Of a DNA stretch of 64,000 nucleotides, positions 46,930-55,734 are shown in pieces (the stretch's first letter is position 1; every line of letters begins with the position of its first letter). Under the pieces are notes generated by a model. The model had not been told where the DNA came from and ran no database searches. It saw only the letters and a list, made by a program, of their open reading frames with translations. The stretch comes from Paragorgia papillata (taxonomy: Eukaryota; Cnidaria; Anthozoa; Scleralcyonacea; Coralliidae): contig JAWNZC010000408.1 of the NCBI GenBank assembly GCA_035771165.1, positions 248,001-312,000 of the forward strand. Reading direction: 5' to 3'. A program made the translations under genes and the position numbers.

Positions 46930-47125
46930 GCCCACTTTCCAGGCGAACTCTGCAAAAAGCAATTACATGGGGAAAAGGTAAAATTTTCAACTCACTTAAC
47001 CGAGTTGGCTTGGCAAGCAACAACCATGTAATTGAAATTTTGAAAATTGAGATGATAAATATATACAATTACAAAGTAGGTTAATAACTGGCCCAATTCG
47101 GATCATGTAATTGTCCCCTTAACAC
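46930..47125. repeat. Possible diverged relative of the GATTACATGG fold-back
   Basis: GCAATTACATGGGGAAAAGG near 46958 and GATCATGTAATTGTCCCC near 47100 resemble the ends of 22987-23542, but pairing is poor. Confidence 0.35.
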
Positions 47126-47139
47126 TTGAGATTAACAGA

Positions 47140-47620
47140 TAGAGACAAACTCTTTGTGAACTTGTTTAAGTCAGGTGCTGTATTCATTGTTTTATATAAT
47201 TATAGTGAAAACAAACTACTGTACATGTACTGTATATATATATAAACGCAAAAAGCTTGTCACCACATGCATACCCCTTACTGTGCTACACCTTTTAAGA
47301 GGACAACCCTCTCAAGCAAACATCTGGGCAAGGTCCCAAGGTTCCCTCAAGACCATGCAATATTGACAGCAACATTGCAATATTGTTTTGCAATCAGTAC
47401 ACAGTGATTTCTTGGCAAGTTGATAAAAATTTGCATTTTAAATATCGAATTTCACATAACATGAAGTTTGCTTACCGGTTAACCATACTCGAATTCGTCC
47501 GGTTTCGTGGGTCCTGTGCAAACGGAAGTCAGAATCGTAAAAATTCGACTACGGTTCTGAATTCGTCTGGTACCGTGTGAACAGGGTCTAAGAAATTAGG
47601 TTGTGTAACCAGTGAGTGAG
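47140..47620. other. Gene-free stretch
   Basis: No conserved frame. GTAACCATACTCGAATTCGTCC and GAATTCGTCTGGTACCGTG near 47480-47575 are partly inverted, suggesting a decayed MITE. Confidence 0.35.
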
Positions 47621-47624
47621 AGTA

Positions 47625-47780
47625 CCTGAATAAGAGCTTTAGTTATAGTGGGGGTAAACTGTGGAGTAATCTTCCAATTGAATTAAGAAACCATAAATTC
47701 ATGGAGACATTTCTTCAGTCAGCCTGCTATAATTTTAGGAAACCTTTTTTTCTTATTTACATGTTCTGCCGTTTTTTTAA
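47625..47780 (+). mobile_element. LINE reverse transcriptase C-terminal fragment
   Basis: The frame reads NKSFSYSGGKLWSNLPIELR followed by NHKFMETFLQSACYNFRK. This is the GG..LWN.LP.ELR motif found near the C-terminus of many non-LTR retrotransposon ORF2 proteins. The rest of the element is absent. Confidence 0.7.
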
Positions 47781-47862
47781 AGTTTTCAATTTAAAATGGT
47801 TAGTTTTTCTTAAATCTTTAAATATCAGCTGTTAATTTATTACAAATATTGATCACGGACGG

Positions 47863-48170
47863 TTAGAATGATGGCCGCGAATCGTGGACGGTGTTTAGTA
47901 GGACCGAGTCCATCAGGTTCTGTAGACCGTCCTCTGAGCTAGCTACCATCGCTTGGTCATCTGCGAATTTGATATCTTTTAGTAGTTTACCACCCACGAG
48001 GACACTCTCCTCAATACCATCCATTGCCTCGATCATCATCATCTCCGCATAAACCGAAAACAATATAGGTTACAACAGGCAACCTTGTCTCACTCCTCTT
48101 CCTATTGTTGCTGGTTCTGCTTCTCCGTCAGCTAATCTTACTACTGCTTCTTGGTGCATATACAGTCTGC
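47863..48170 (-). pseudogene. LINE reverse transcriptase core fragment
   Basis: On the minus strand the frame reads GRGVRQGCLL, a stop, then PILFSVYAEMMMIEAMDG and on to KLLKDIKFADDQAMVAS. These are RT motif 4 (G.RQGC.LSP.LF) and the catalytic FADD box. The fragment is about 300 bp with an internal stop. The element is broken on both sides, next to an opposite-strand fragment at 47625-47780. Confidence 0.85.
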
Positions 48171-48517
48171 TTTGTCAGACTGAGTGACTTTAATTTATTA
48201 GCTTTCCTGGACAAAATTGATTCTTTGAAGAATACATGCAAATGTGATTTTCATACTTTGAAAGATAGTAACATTGTCGTTCTCATTACTCTATTTTTCG
48301 AGAATGCAGGCATTGATGTGTATGTATTCCCTGTACAAGAAAAACTTTAAGCCCGAGATGCACAATGCGGTTTATTTATAGGGCCAGCAATGTGTAGTGA
48401 ATGAAATTTCATTGCCTTGCTGGTGCGAGAGAGGAGTGAGGAATAGAATTCGCTTTACCACAACCAGTGTGATGCATAGTGCATGCTCGTTTTCTTCCCT
48501 TCAATAGCCTCGGTTTA

Positions 48518-48788
48518 GAGAAAAGTTTTCTGACTGCCCCAACCGGGAATAGAACTCAAGGTCTCTGGTTTAACGTACCAGCGCTCTACCACTGAACTAT
48601 TGGGACTCCCGGCTGAGGCAGTCAGAAATATCCATATATTAAATACCGCACACATTACCGTAGCTCATCGGGGGATATCTAATCCAGAAATATGGATATT
48701 TCTGACTGCCTGACCTCCCAATAGTGGTAGAGCGCTGGTACGTTAAACCAGAGACCTTGGGTTCGATTCCCGGTTGGGGCAGTCAGAA
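48518..48788. repeat. Inverted pair of tRNA-derived SINE heads
   Basis: The minus-strand copy (about 48525-48610) and the plus-strand copy (about 48710-48782) share AGTGGTAGAGCGCTGGTACG and TTAAACCAGAGACCTTG. Both end with GTTCGATTCCCGGTTGGGG-type B boxes and a CAGTCAGAAA tail. The anticodon stem CTGGT/ACCAG is intact, but the acceptor stems are not. This is therefore a fold-back SINE and not working tRNA genes. Confidence 0.8.
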
Positions 48789-48925
48789 AACTTTTCTTTA
48801 CAGCAGTGATTCTGAATGTTTATAACTTATGGTGGCTTGGGTCAAGCCGATTTCGTCCTGGAGAAAGATTCCTGACTCTTCGTTTAGGACTCTCCAAAAC
48901 TAATTTTACTTCTTAAGCCCGGCAT

Positions 48926-49363
48926 TAGACTTTCTCAAAGTCCTTTTCAAACATTTTTGACCTTTCGACATTTTTTACCTTTCGGTTCCTCGTTGAAAAG
49001 GAGTTTTCCCACCTGCAGCGCGCCAAAATTCACCGGTGAATTTTTCGACCGGTGACATAATTCGGGAAGTAATTATATTCTGGCTAAATTTCTATGCAAG
49101 TGCTACCTTTGGAAGTTGGAGTTAAACAGACTCTTGAAAACGTTTTAGTAGGGGTAGAACCACTTTCCATTGCATGTACGACAACCCGAAACAGGTCAAA
49201 ACAGGGCGATGTACATTTCAGCGATTTCCCGCCAGAATATTTAATTAGATTAAAAAACCTGCAAGCGAAACAAGTCCGCCTCTTTCCTCCCGCTTTTCCG
49301 CTCTCCCGCCTTTCCGCTCGCACGCAAAAACTAGCGCTAAGAGGCGGACTTGGAACAAGTCTA
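48926..49363. mobile_element. Mutator-like (MULE) non-autonomous element, copy 2
   Basis: This inverted copy of 16925-17347 has ends TAGACTTTCTCAAAGTCC and GGACTTGGAACAAGTCTA. It is flanked by a perfect 9-bp duplication, GCCCGGCAT, at 48917-48925 and 49364-49372. The two copies remain alignable along their full length, suggesting recent activity. Confidence 0.87.
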
Positions 49364-49365
49364 GC

Positions 49366-49566
49366 CCGGCATACACTATTTCCGAAACAAGTTACTGAAA
49401 CACGGTTTCAGAAACAGAAGATTTCAGTGTATGTTCAAATGTTTCCAAAACTTTGTTTAAGAAATCAAGTTTCCCTGATTAGAGCACTGTTCTATTTTTG
49501 AAACAAGTTTCGGAAACTTTTTCGAAAATGTGTTTTGGAAACTTGTTTCAGTGTATGCCCGGCATT
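49366..49566. repeat. MITE with GAAACAAGTT / TTTCGGAAAC repeats
   Basis: The right half ends CTTGTTTCAGTGTATG. The left half begins CATACACTATTTCCGAAACA. The two are inverse and lie between two CCCGGCAT motifs (49365-49372 and 49558-49565). The interior repeats GAAACAAG and TTTCCAAAAC. Confidence 0.65.
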
Positions 49567-50222
49567 AGTTACGTCAAGTCTAGTGATAACATTTTTGGAC
49601 AATATGGGTAAAAATAGGTGCACACTGCGTACACAAAACAAAACACAGCTTACTCACAAGTTGTAAACTTTACTTTGTTGTTTGATTCTTCTGGAGATTT
49701 AGATGACCTTTCTTCTGTTGGTGATAAATTGTGAGTAATTGCCCGGAAAATGCACATTTGGCTGTATATAAACCAACCACTTGTTAAAATGTCGGTTTCT
49801 GCGATTTTTACTTTCACAAATCCTCCCGAGGCTTGAGGGGACATTTAGTCGCTAATTTCCCGAGACGTCATGGTAATAGTTTGTAATACCATGATGATCT
49901 TATAATAATGCATTTCTTTGTTGTGTAAAATAGTACTGTTTGGATGTTTGGTCATGCATGCTAATGAGGGGAAAATTAGAAATTTCCCCTGTTTGGGGGG
50001 AATTTGAGATTAAATTATCTGGTGAGAACAAAAGAAACCGAGTCAATCGTGGTATATCTAACTAAATTGATAAAATTACCCATTGCTGCCTATGCTGTCT
50101 GCGGGTTTTCTTAACTAGTTAAATCGTCTGGCATTAGACACAGAGTAAAATAATACAGAGGTCGTTTTTGGCCAGGTCCAGCTTCCTAGGCTGTCTGAAG
50201 GTTCTCATATGGATGGGTGAAA
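49567..50222. other. Gene-free stretch with repeat fragments
   Basis: The CCTCCCGAGGCTTGAGGGGA segment at 49824 belongs to the hairpin family of 9289-9405. Positions 50065-50160 are a diverged piece of the GAGTAAAATCGTCTGG family. The minus-strand frame at 49650-49844 has no recognisable similarity. Confidence 0.4.
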
Positions 50223-50832
50223 CAGGGCTTTCAGAATTATTTCAAGTAGGTGGTTGCGATGAGAAAGTAGGCGGCTGTAAGATGGCAGTTTTATCTTTAA
50301 ACTACAACTAAAGCCATTCTAATATATTGTAATAAACAACAACTGCTCAGACATTTTATTATACCGGATTTTATCAAATTTTCAGTCTTATATAGAAAAG
50401 TGATATTTAGCTAGTTCAGTGTCACTGTCACTGAACACTGCCACGTTGACCACATGTTATGATCGAAGGCACACAGGGCTTTTCTTTTGATACATTGAGT
50501 AATCAATGTATTATGCTTATCCATAATGCAGTCCTGGGCCGAGAATCATAACGGATACATTTCGATTGGATTACTCGAAGTGCTCGTATTCCCCGAAACA
50601 ATTCAAGATAGACGAAGTCAATATTTTTGAACGAATACAAACATTGGTTGTTTTCAAAAAAGAATAAAAATAGACAAGGTTGAGTAAAGAATAACTTTAT
50701 TTTGATGCTTAATTAAAGTAGAGAGAAAGGTACAGAGCAGATATTTTGATATTTGAAAGAAAAGTAGCCGGCGGTATACCTCATGGCAACCGCCGGAGCT
50801 CCGCCGGCCGCCGCCTTATTTTGAAAGCCCTG
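50223..50832. mobile_element. 610-bp dispersed element, CAGGGCTTTCA ends, copy 1
   Basis: CAGGGCTTTCA and TGAAAGCCCTG are inverse termini. A close copy in the same orientation lies at 62239-62841. GTGAAA occurs at both flanks. The subterminal right end is GCCGGCGG...CGCCGGCCGCCGCC-rich. No transposase frame, so it is non-autonomous. Confidence 0.82.
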
Positions 50833-50919
50833 GTGAAATTGTCTTGCCTTGGTGTAAAATAGTAAAGAGGCTAAGCTCAGGCAGGAATAACAGTACCGCT
50901 CACGAGAAACTTAACTTCA

Positions 50920-51060
50920 CGTAACGAGCGAGTTTGGAGTTCGAGCGAGATTGGTCAAAATACTCGAAACTTTCGAGTATCGAGAATATTTTGGCGAGAA
51001 ACGAGCGAGGGTTTTTACTGCTTCGAGATTCGAGCGAGCTGGGATTACTCGAGAAAATTT
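50920..51060. repeat. CGAGCGAG-rich low-complexity region
   Basis: Repeated CGAGCGAG, TTCGAG and TCGAGA words occur. A similar region is at 58283-58435. The open frame on it is composition-driven. Confidence 0.65.
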
Positions 51061-51359
51061 TTTTGTACACATATACAAACGCGATCTTTCACACCTTAGT
51101 TTGAGCAATTTACGAACTACGTCTAGAAACGATGGAAACCGAGTCAAGTGTTTAATTAAGATCAATTATCTGGAAGCAGAAACGATAATCGAACATGGAC
51201 TTGTGATACCGTAACAAACACGCGTTACTTACCTCGAAAATTTATTAGTTTTTATGCTGACGTCGTTTTAGTTAACTTTAGAAATTAGCTAACAAACTCA
51301 GAATCAAGACGAAGACCATTAGGCGATATAATGGGCCCCATATATATATATATATATAT

Positions 51360-51560
51360 AAACGATTCCTTGAAAGCATGATGCCGAATTGTCACAGACA
51401 GAGGAGACCAGAAACATTTAATTCGACGCAACGATAATTTGTCGTGTAACACGAACACGCATTTTCGTCGCACTATCCGTGAATTAAATTCGTCTGAATT
51501 AAATTCGTCTGAATTAAATTCGTCTATTGTGCGACGTTTAGCGCAGGCCTATAAGTTTGA
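51360..51560. repeat. GAATTAAATTCGTCT dispersed repeat, copy 2 (inverted)
   Basis: This matches 33741-33990 on the opposite strand, ending at GCGACGTTTAGCGCAGGCC. Three tandem GAATTAAATTCGTCT units are present. Confidence 0.75.
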
Positions 51561-51629
51561 ACCTTCTTACGGGTAAGATTTCAAGTTTTCACGTGCAACC
51601 TTCCTCAAAACAGCCTGAATTTTTGCGTA

Positions 51630-52100
51630 TGTCGAGACGAATTTAATTCGTGTGTCGAATTAGGCCATTTTTACGTTGACGTACGATGGCGTTGGGTGAC
51701 TACAACTACCAGAATGCTTTGCCGGTACTCTAGACTTTTGGCTAAAAGGAATGGTTCAAAAGGACCGGCGTCCAGTCCTATCGCGGCTTTTCCAAAATGT
51801 CATCAATTTTTTTTCCCACCAAATTTGGCATCAAGTTTCAGTGAGTTTCAAGATTTTAGCAATTTGACGACATATTTTGGAAAAGCCGCGAAAGGACTGG
51901 ACAGGTCGCTTTGAGTTATCTCTTTTAGTCGATACCCTAGAATACCGGCAAAGCATTCTGGTAGTTGTAGTCGCCCAACGCCATCTCACGTCATCGTGCA
52001 AATAGCCTATTGAGTTATACGTCGCAGTTTCGTCGAATAAAATTCAAACAATTAAATTCGTCTGAATTAAATCCGTCTATTGTGCAACGTTTAGCGCAGG
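51630..52100. repeat. GAATTAAATTCGTCT dispersed repeat, copy 3, split by a MITE
   Basis: The sequence AGACGAATTTAATTCG runs up to 51662 and continues at 52008 as GAGTTATACGTCGC. The same join is continuous at 33805-33860. The right end is again GCGCAGGCC. Confidence 0.75.
51663..52007. mobile_element. MITE with GGCCATTTTTACG / GGCTATTTGCACG ends
   Basis: The arms pair through GATGGCGTTGGG, GACTACAACTACCAGAATGC and TTTGCCGGTA. It is inserted in the 51630-52100 repeat with TA at both flanks. Short ends of the GGC.ATTT type recall PIF/Harbinger, but a 3-bp duplication is not clear. Confidence 0.75.
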
Positions 52101-52101
52101 C

Positions 52102-52167
52102 CTAAAAGATATCCTCATCCAGTTCGAATTCTTCGATTTTCAATGCCTTCCTCGGTTTCGGAGGCAT
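52102..52167 (-). pseudogene. Possible gag start of an LTR retrotransposon
   Basis: On the minus strand an ATG at 52167 opens MPPKPRKALKIEEFELDED followed by IF and a stop, cut off by the repeat ending at 52100. It lies directly downstream of the primer-binding-site-like TTGGCGACGAAG at about 52184-52195. That arrangement is usual for Gypsy-type elements. Only this stub remains. Confidence 0.45.
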
Positions 52168-52183
52168 CCTGACTTTGTTTAAT

Positions 52184-52560
52184 CTTCGTCGCCAATGTTA
52201 TAGATTCAAAAATAGCATTACTATACCTGGGTACAGTTTTATTGAAATGTCTTTTACCAACTATATACAAAAAATGTGTTTACGTCTTTTATACATTTTA
52301 TGTAGTATTTTATACATTTTTTGTAGTATATTATCACAATAGTGAACAGACTAAATTTACACCAATTCAATCGAATAAATAATCAAGTTCATATAGTATG
52401 TTTTTCTTAAAGTCTATTTGTTCTTACAACAAATATTAATGATTTAATAAAAAATATTAAACTTAAAACAAAATATTTGTGCAAATTTGAACAAACACGA
52501 ACTAACTGGCAGAATATAAAACGCTGCTAACGGCAGCAATTGGGAAGTTGTTATTTTTTT
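52184..52560 (-). mobile_element. Possible LTR and primer-binding-site remnant
   Basis: Reading on the minus strand, an AT-rich region with AATAAAACTGTACCC ends in TATAACA. It is followed directly by TTGGCGACGAAGATTAA, which resembles the tRNA primer-binding site of metazoan Gypsy elements. The far LTR boundary cannot be placed and no second LTR was found. Confidence 0.4.
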
Positions 52561-52600
52561 TGTCACTGTTTATGAATTATTAACAAATGGATATGTATCA

Positions 52601-53044
52601 TTATTTAAAGTGCTTCTCTGATGAAAATATTGTTGGCAATGTTTTTGCATAATTCTAAAGATGTTATGGTAGTTAGATATTTCACGTGTGAAGTTTGTAT
52701 TTTGGAACGCCGCCATGAAATTGGTATTAAATTGGCCGTGTTTGAGAAGAATGAGTTGAGGAGAGCTTATGACGTCATATACTCAACAAAAACAAAAGAT
52801 CATTGTTGTTGTCAACAAAAGGGTCATTGTTGTTATTGAGTCTATGACGCCATACGCTTCCTCGACTCATTCTTCTCAAGCTCGGCCACTTTAATGGCGG
52901 CGCTCCAAAACGCAAACTTCACACGTAAAATATCACCTTTTATTCAACGAAACTTTGCGCGATTACTAAATACCATAACATCTTTAGGATTATGCAAAAA
53001 AACATTACCAACAATATTTTCATCAGAGAACCACTTTAAAATAA
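52601..53044. repeat. Fold-back element, arms about 200 bp
   Basis: TTATTTAAAGTGCTTCTCTG at the left is inverted at the right. The arms pair through ATGAAAATATTGTTGG, TTTCACGTGTGAAGTTTG and GAAGAATGAGTTGAGGA. The tip holds a GTTGTTGTC/GTTGTTATT repeat. Confidence 0.9.
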
Positions 53045-53120
53045 AATTACAATACTATTAGTTAACAGACTAACAACTATTACTAATTAAGACTAAGTAC
53101 CTGCAGTGAAATTAGTTTAA

Positions 53121-53345
53121 AGCCCTAATCAAACGAGAACGCAAGTCATCGCAAGTTGGCAGTCACGCTTTCTCAGCCAGCCTCTCTGAATAATTTCCCG
53201 AAAATATCATGTACCGTGACAAAGTTAAAACTTGTTTAAAACACTCATGAAACCTTTATTTTGTTAATTTGGGGAGTTCGACGACCGCCACAGAAATTCT
53301 GACTGCCAACTTGCGATGACTTGCGTTCTCGTTTGATTATAGGGC
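53121..53345. repeat. Hairpin MITE, AGCCCTAATCAAACGAGAAC ends
   Basis: AATCAAACGAGAACGCAAGT and CATCGCAAGTTGGCAGTCA are both inverted at the right end, with a loop of about 130 bp. Confidence 0.88.
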
Positions 53346-53749
53346 ATAAGACCTCGAGTCGTGATTTTTACAAATACGATAATATTGATTATTCTTATCA
53401 AGATAGTGTGATACTGTAGCCTAGAAACACACATTAACAGCTTTCATCTGACGTTTCTCGTATTAGCCTCAGGTCAATAGACTACTTGCGTGGTATTTCC
53501 TTGGTGGAGGACAAATGCTTAGAAACTACAAAATTTTCATTGATTCTTTGCTTTGTTGAACGCTGGAATTTTGAAGTTGTCCTTCAGATCCACCGTTTTG
53601 ACGTCATGCCACATGACTCATGTGCAAAAGTCTATAAACGTCGAACTTTTTACGTCTCGAATTCAACGCAAATGAACTTAAACGAAAAATTTTTCCCAAT
53701 TTAAATTGGGTTCAACTCTTGAAACGTTCGGCGTTCAACCTGGGCCTTA

Positions 53750-54216
53750 GACTACGTTTACACTAGAGCAAAAGTTTCCGGATTCGTAAATGTTTCCGGA
53801 TTCACTTCGCACCGAGTATTCGGATCCGTTAGGCGTTTACACTACAACAGTATTCGCAGATTCGGCCCTTTACACTAAACTCGGAATTCCTTTAATTCAG
53901 TTAATATATTAACTGAATTACTTAGTGTAATGTTGACCATGTTGATGCCACCGCAACCTCACATGACTACGAGCGGAAGAGCATCCGAATTCATCGGAAT
54001 AACCGTTCACACTACGTATTGTTTCGGATTCAAAAGTATTCGGATGCGAAGTTTCTATATTTTTTCCGGATTCGAAATCTCCGGATACGTGATCAAACCG
54101 GAAAGTTTTTATTCCGGATTCATTCTTTTGTGTGTAAACGGCAAAACGAATCCGGTACTAAAACGTTCCGGATTCGTCACGAATCCGAAAACTTTTGCTC
54201 TAGTGTAAACGGGCTC
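53750..54216. repeat. Fold-back MITE abutting the GPCR stop codon
   Basis: CGTTTACACTAGAGCAAAAG at the left is inverted at the right (CTTTTGCTCTAGTGTAAACG). The interior repeats TTCCGGATTCG. The right end at 54216 coincides with the last base of the GPCR stop codon. Confidence 0.87.
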
Positions 54217-55169
54217 TAAATATCACATCTACTACTGTTCGTTATTAAGTCAAGCTTCAAACACAACAGTCGTTTTAGACGATGACATGATCGTCGAAAT
54301 TCGTTACCGCGGAAAAAGTAAATGACTGGGTCTAATGCTGCGTTAGCTATTGGGAAAGGAACTGTGAATGAGATTATACGTTTAAACTGGTCTGGATTAG
54401 TGTGACTGTCAATGTTCATCAAAACCAATGTCATGGGTAGCCATCCAAGGATAAACGTGCCGGATACAAAAACCAAAGTTTTTATGGACTTGAAATCTTC
54501 TTGCAAGCTATTCAAGTGTCCGCTGACTGCTTTTAGTTGTGATTGTATTTGGCATCGATGTTTTCTTGATTTTTTAAATAAGTAAATATTCATAGCAAGT
54601 ACAAGAAACAAGAAGAGGGCAATAAAATATCTCATCAACTGTCTCAACCATATCACTTCAGTTAAAAAACTGACGAATTTCAAGAGCAATAAGCCGAAAG
54701 GCATCAACCAAATGACAGCTACCAAGACAACCGCTCGACGGAGCGACATTTTATTTACGTACTTCAAACACCACTTCACTGAAAGGACTCTATTAAGCGT
54801 CAGTAGGAAGATGCTTCCAACAGTAGCAAAAGCAGAAAAATTATTTACAAATATGGTGAAATAATCGGAGATCCTGATGCCAGTTAACTCGCAAAGAAAT
54901 AGTGGAACTGCTACCCCACACAGAAGAACCTCGGCGCTAGCCAAACTGAGTAGAAAGATGTTTGAAGGAACATCCAGGAATCCTTCAGTAAAAATTATGA
55001 AAAGAATGACAATAAGATTCTCCAAGAATCCAGCCAGTCCTAGAATGCCAGTAGTTAACCCAACGACGAGCGTCTCTGAATAACTGAGGTACGCGGGTCT
55101 TGTCGATTCAGGAGAAAATATCATCGTGGTAGCATTTTGTGAAGGGTAATCAAGGACATTCGTGTTCAT
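54216..55169 (-). CDS. Rhodopsin-like (class A) G protein-coupled receptor
   Basis: A single uninterrupted exon of 317 residues from ATG 55169. An in-frame TTG upstream is not a plausible eukaryotic start. The extracellular N-terminus has an N-glycosylation site, NAT, at 12-14. Seven hydrophobic segments follow. TM1 has the class A Asn (N51 in GFLENL). TM2 has LASAE80 in place of LA.AD, and P89. TM3 ends LNRV in place of DRY. TM4 has W at IWLMP. TM6 has GWLP in place of CWLP. TM7 has NAALDPVIY, the DPxxY form of NPxxY, and is followed by a basic helix 8. A Cys (93) lies before TM3, but the second loop has no Cys partner. The ligand is unknown. Length and intronless structure suit lineage-expanded orphan receptors of invertebrates. 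It lies inside the proposed SPTLC1 intron on the opposite strand. Confidence 0.9.
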   Translation of the reverse strand: MNTNVLDYPSQNATTMIFSPESTRPAYLSYSETLVVGLTTGILGLAGFLENLIVILFIIFTEGFLDVPSNIFLLSLASAEVLLCGVAVPLFLCELTGIRISDYFTIFVNNFSAFATVGSIFLLTLNRVLSVKWCLKYVNKMSLRRAVVLVAVIWLMPFGLLLLKFVSFLTEVIWLRQLMRYFIALFLFLVLAMNIYLFKKSRKHRCQIQSQLKAVSGHLNSLQEDFKSIKTLVFVSGTFILGWLPMTLVLMNIDSHTNPDQFKRIISFTVPFPIANAALDPVIYFFRGNEFRRSCHRLKRLLCLKLDLITNSSRCDI

Positions 55170-55490
55170 TTCGTACTGATTTGAACTGAACAACTGCCAA
55201 CAGTGTACAAAACGCCTGGTGTGTTAAGAATAAGCCAATATATAATATATCTAAACAAATATACTTTTTAATCTGGTCATAAGCAGCCAATGGCGTATAT
55301 GTAAAGATTATTAGTTTAAATATTCCATCTGGTCGAGTTATCACTAATTATTCAATATATCTTATATTAGACGTCTTCATTTTTTATGAACAAAAGCGCG
55401 TTCATTTTAAATGAGTCGATAAGTAATATTTAAAACACGAGCAGCAGTGTTTTATCAGGTTTAAAACGAGTTTTTTTGAACGGCTTCAAG
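55170..55490. other. Upstream region of the GPCR
   Basis: AT-rich and without an exon that joins the receptor frame. Promoter elements cannot be assigned. Confidence 0.35.
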
Positions 55491-55494
55491 GAGG

Positions 55495-55686
55495 GTATAG
55501 GACAATATAGGACCATGACTTGGACTCTAGTCTTAGGACTAGGAATATGATTATGACTCTAGCCTTAGGACTAGAACTATGATTTGAATTATAGTCTTAG
55601 GACTATAACTATGATTTGAATTAGTCTTAGGACTAGAACTATGATTTGGACTGTAGTCTTAAGACTATGATTGGACTGCAATCTTA
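55495..55686. repeat. Satellite array, left part
   Basis: About seven degenerate units of GACTCTAGTCTTAGGACTA / ACTATGATTTGGACTGTAG type. The array stops at the LINE insertion and resumes at 57318. Confidence 0.9.
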
Positions 55687-55690
55687 CTAC

Positions 55691-55734
<44 letters not shown>

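Noticed and set aside
48710..48788. Functional tRNA gene
   Set aside because: A and B boxes and the anticodon stem are kept, but the acceptor stem does not pair, the loop lacks U33, and an inverted copy is present. It is a SINE head.
55170..55193. Upstream extension of the GPCR from a TTG codon
   Set aside because: TTG is not a normal eukaryotic start. The first in-frame ATG at 55169 gives a standard receptor length.
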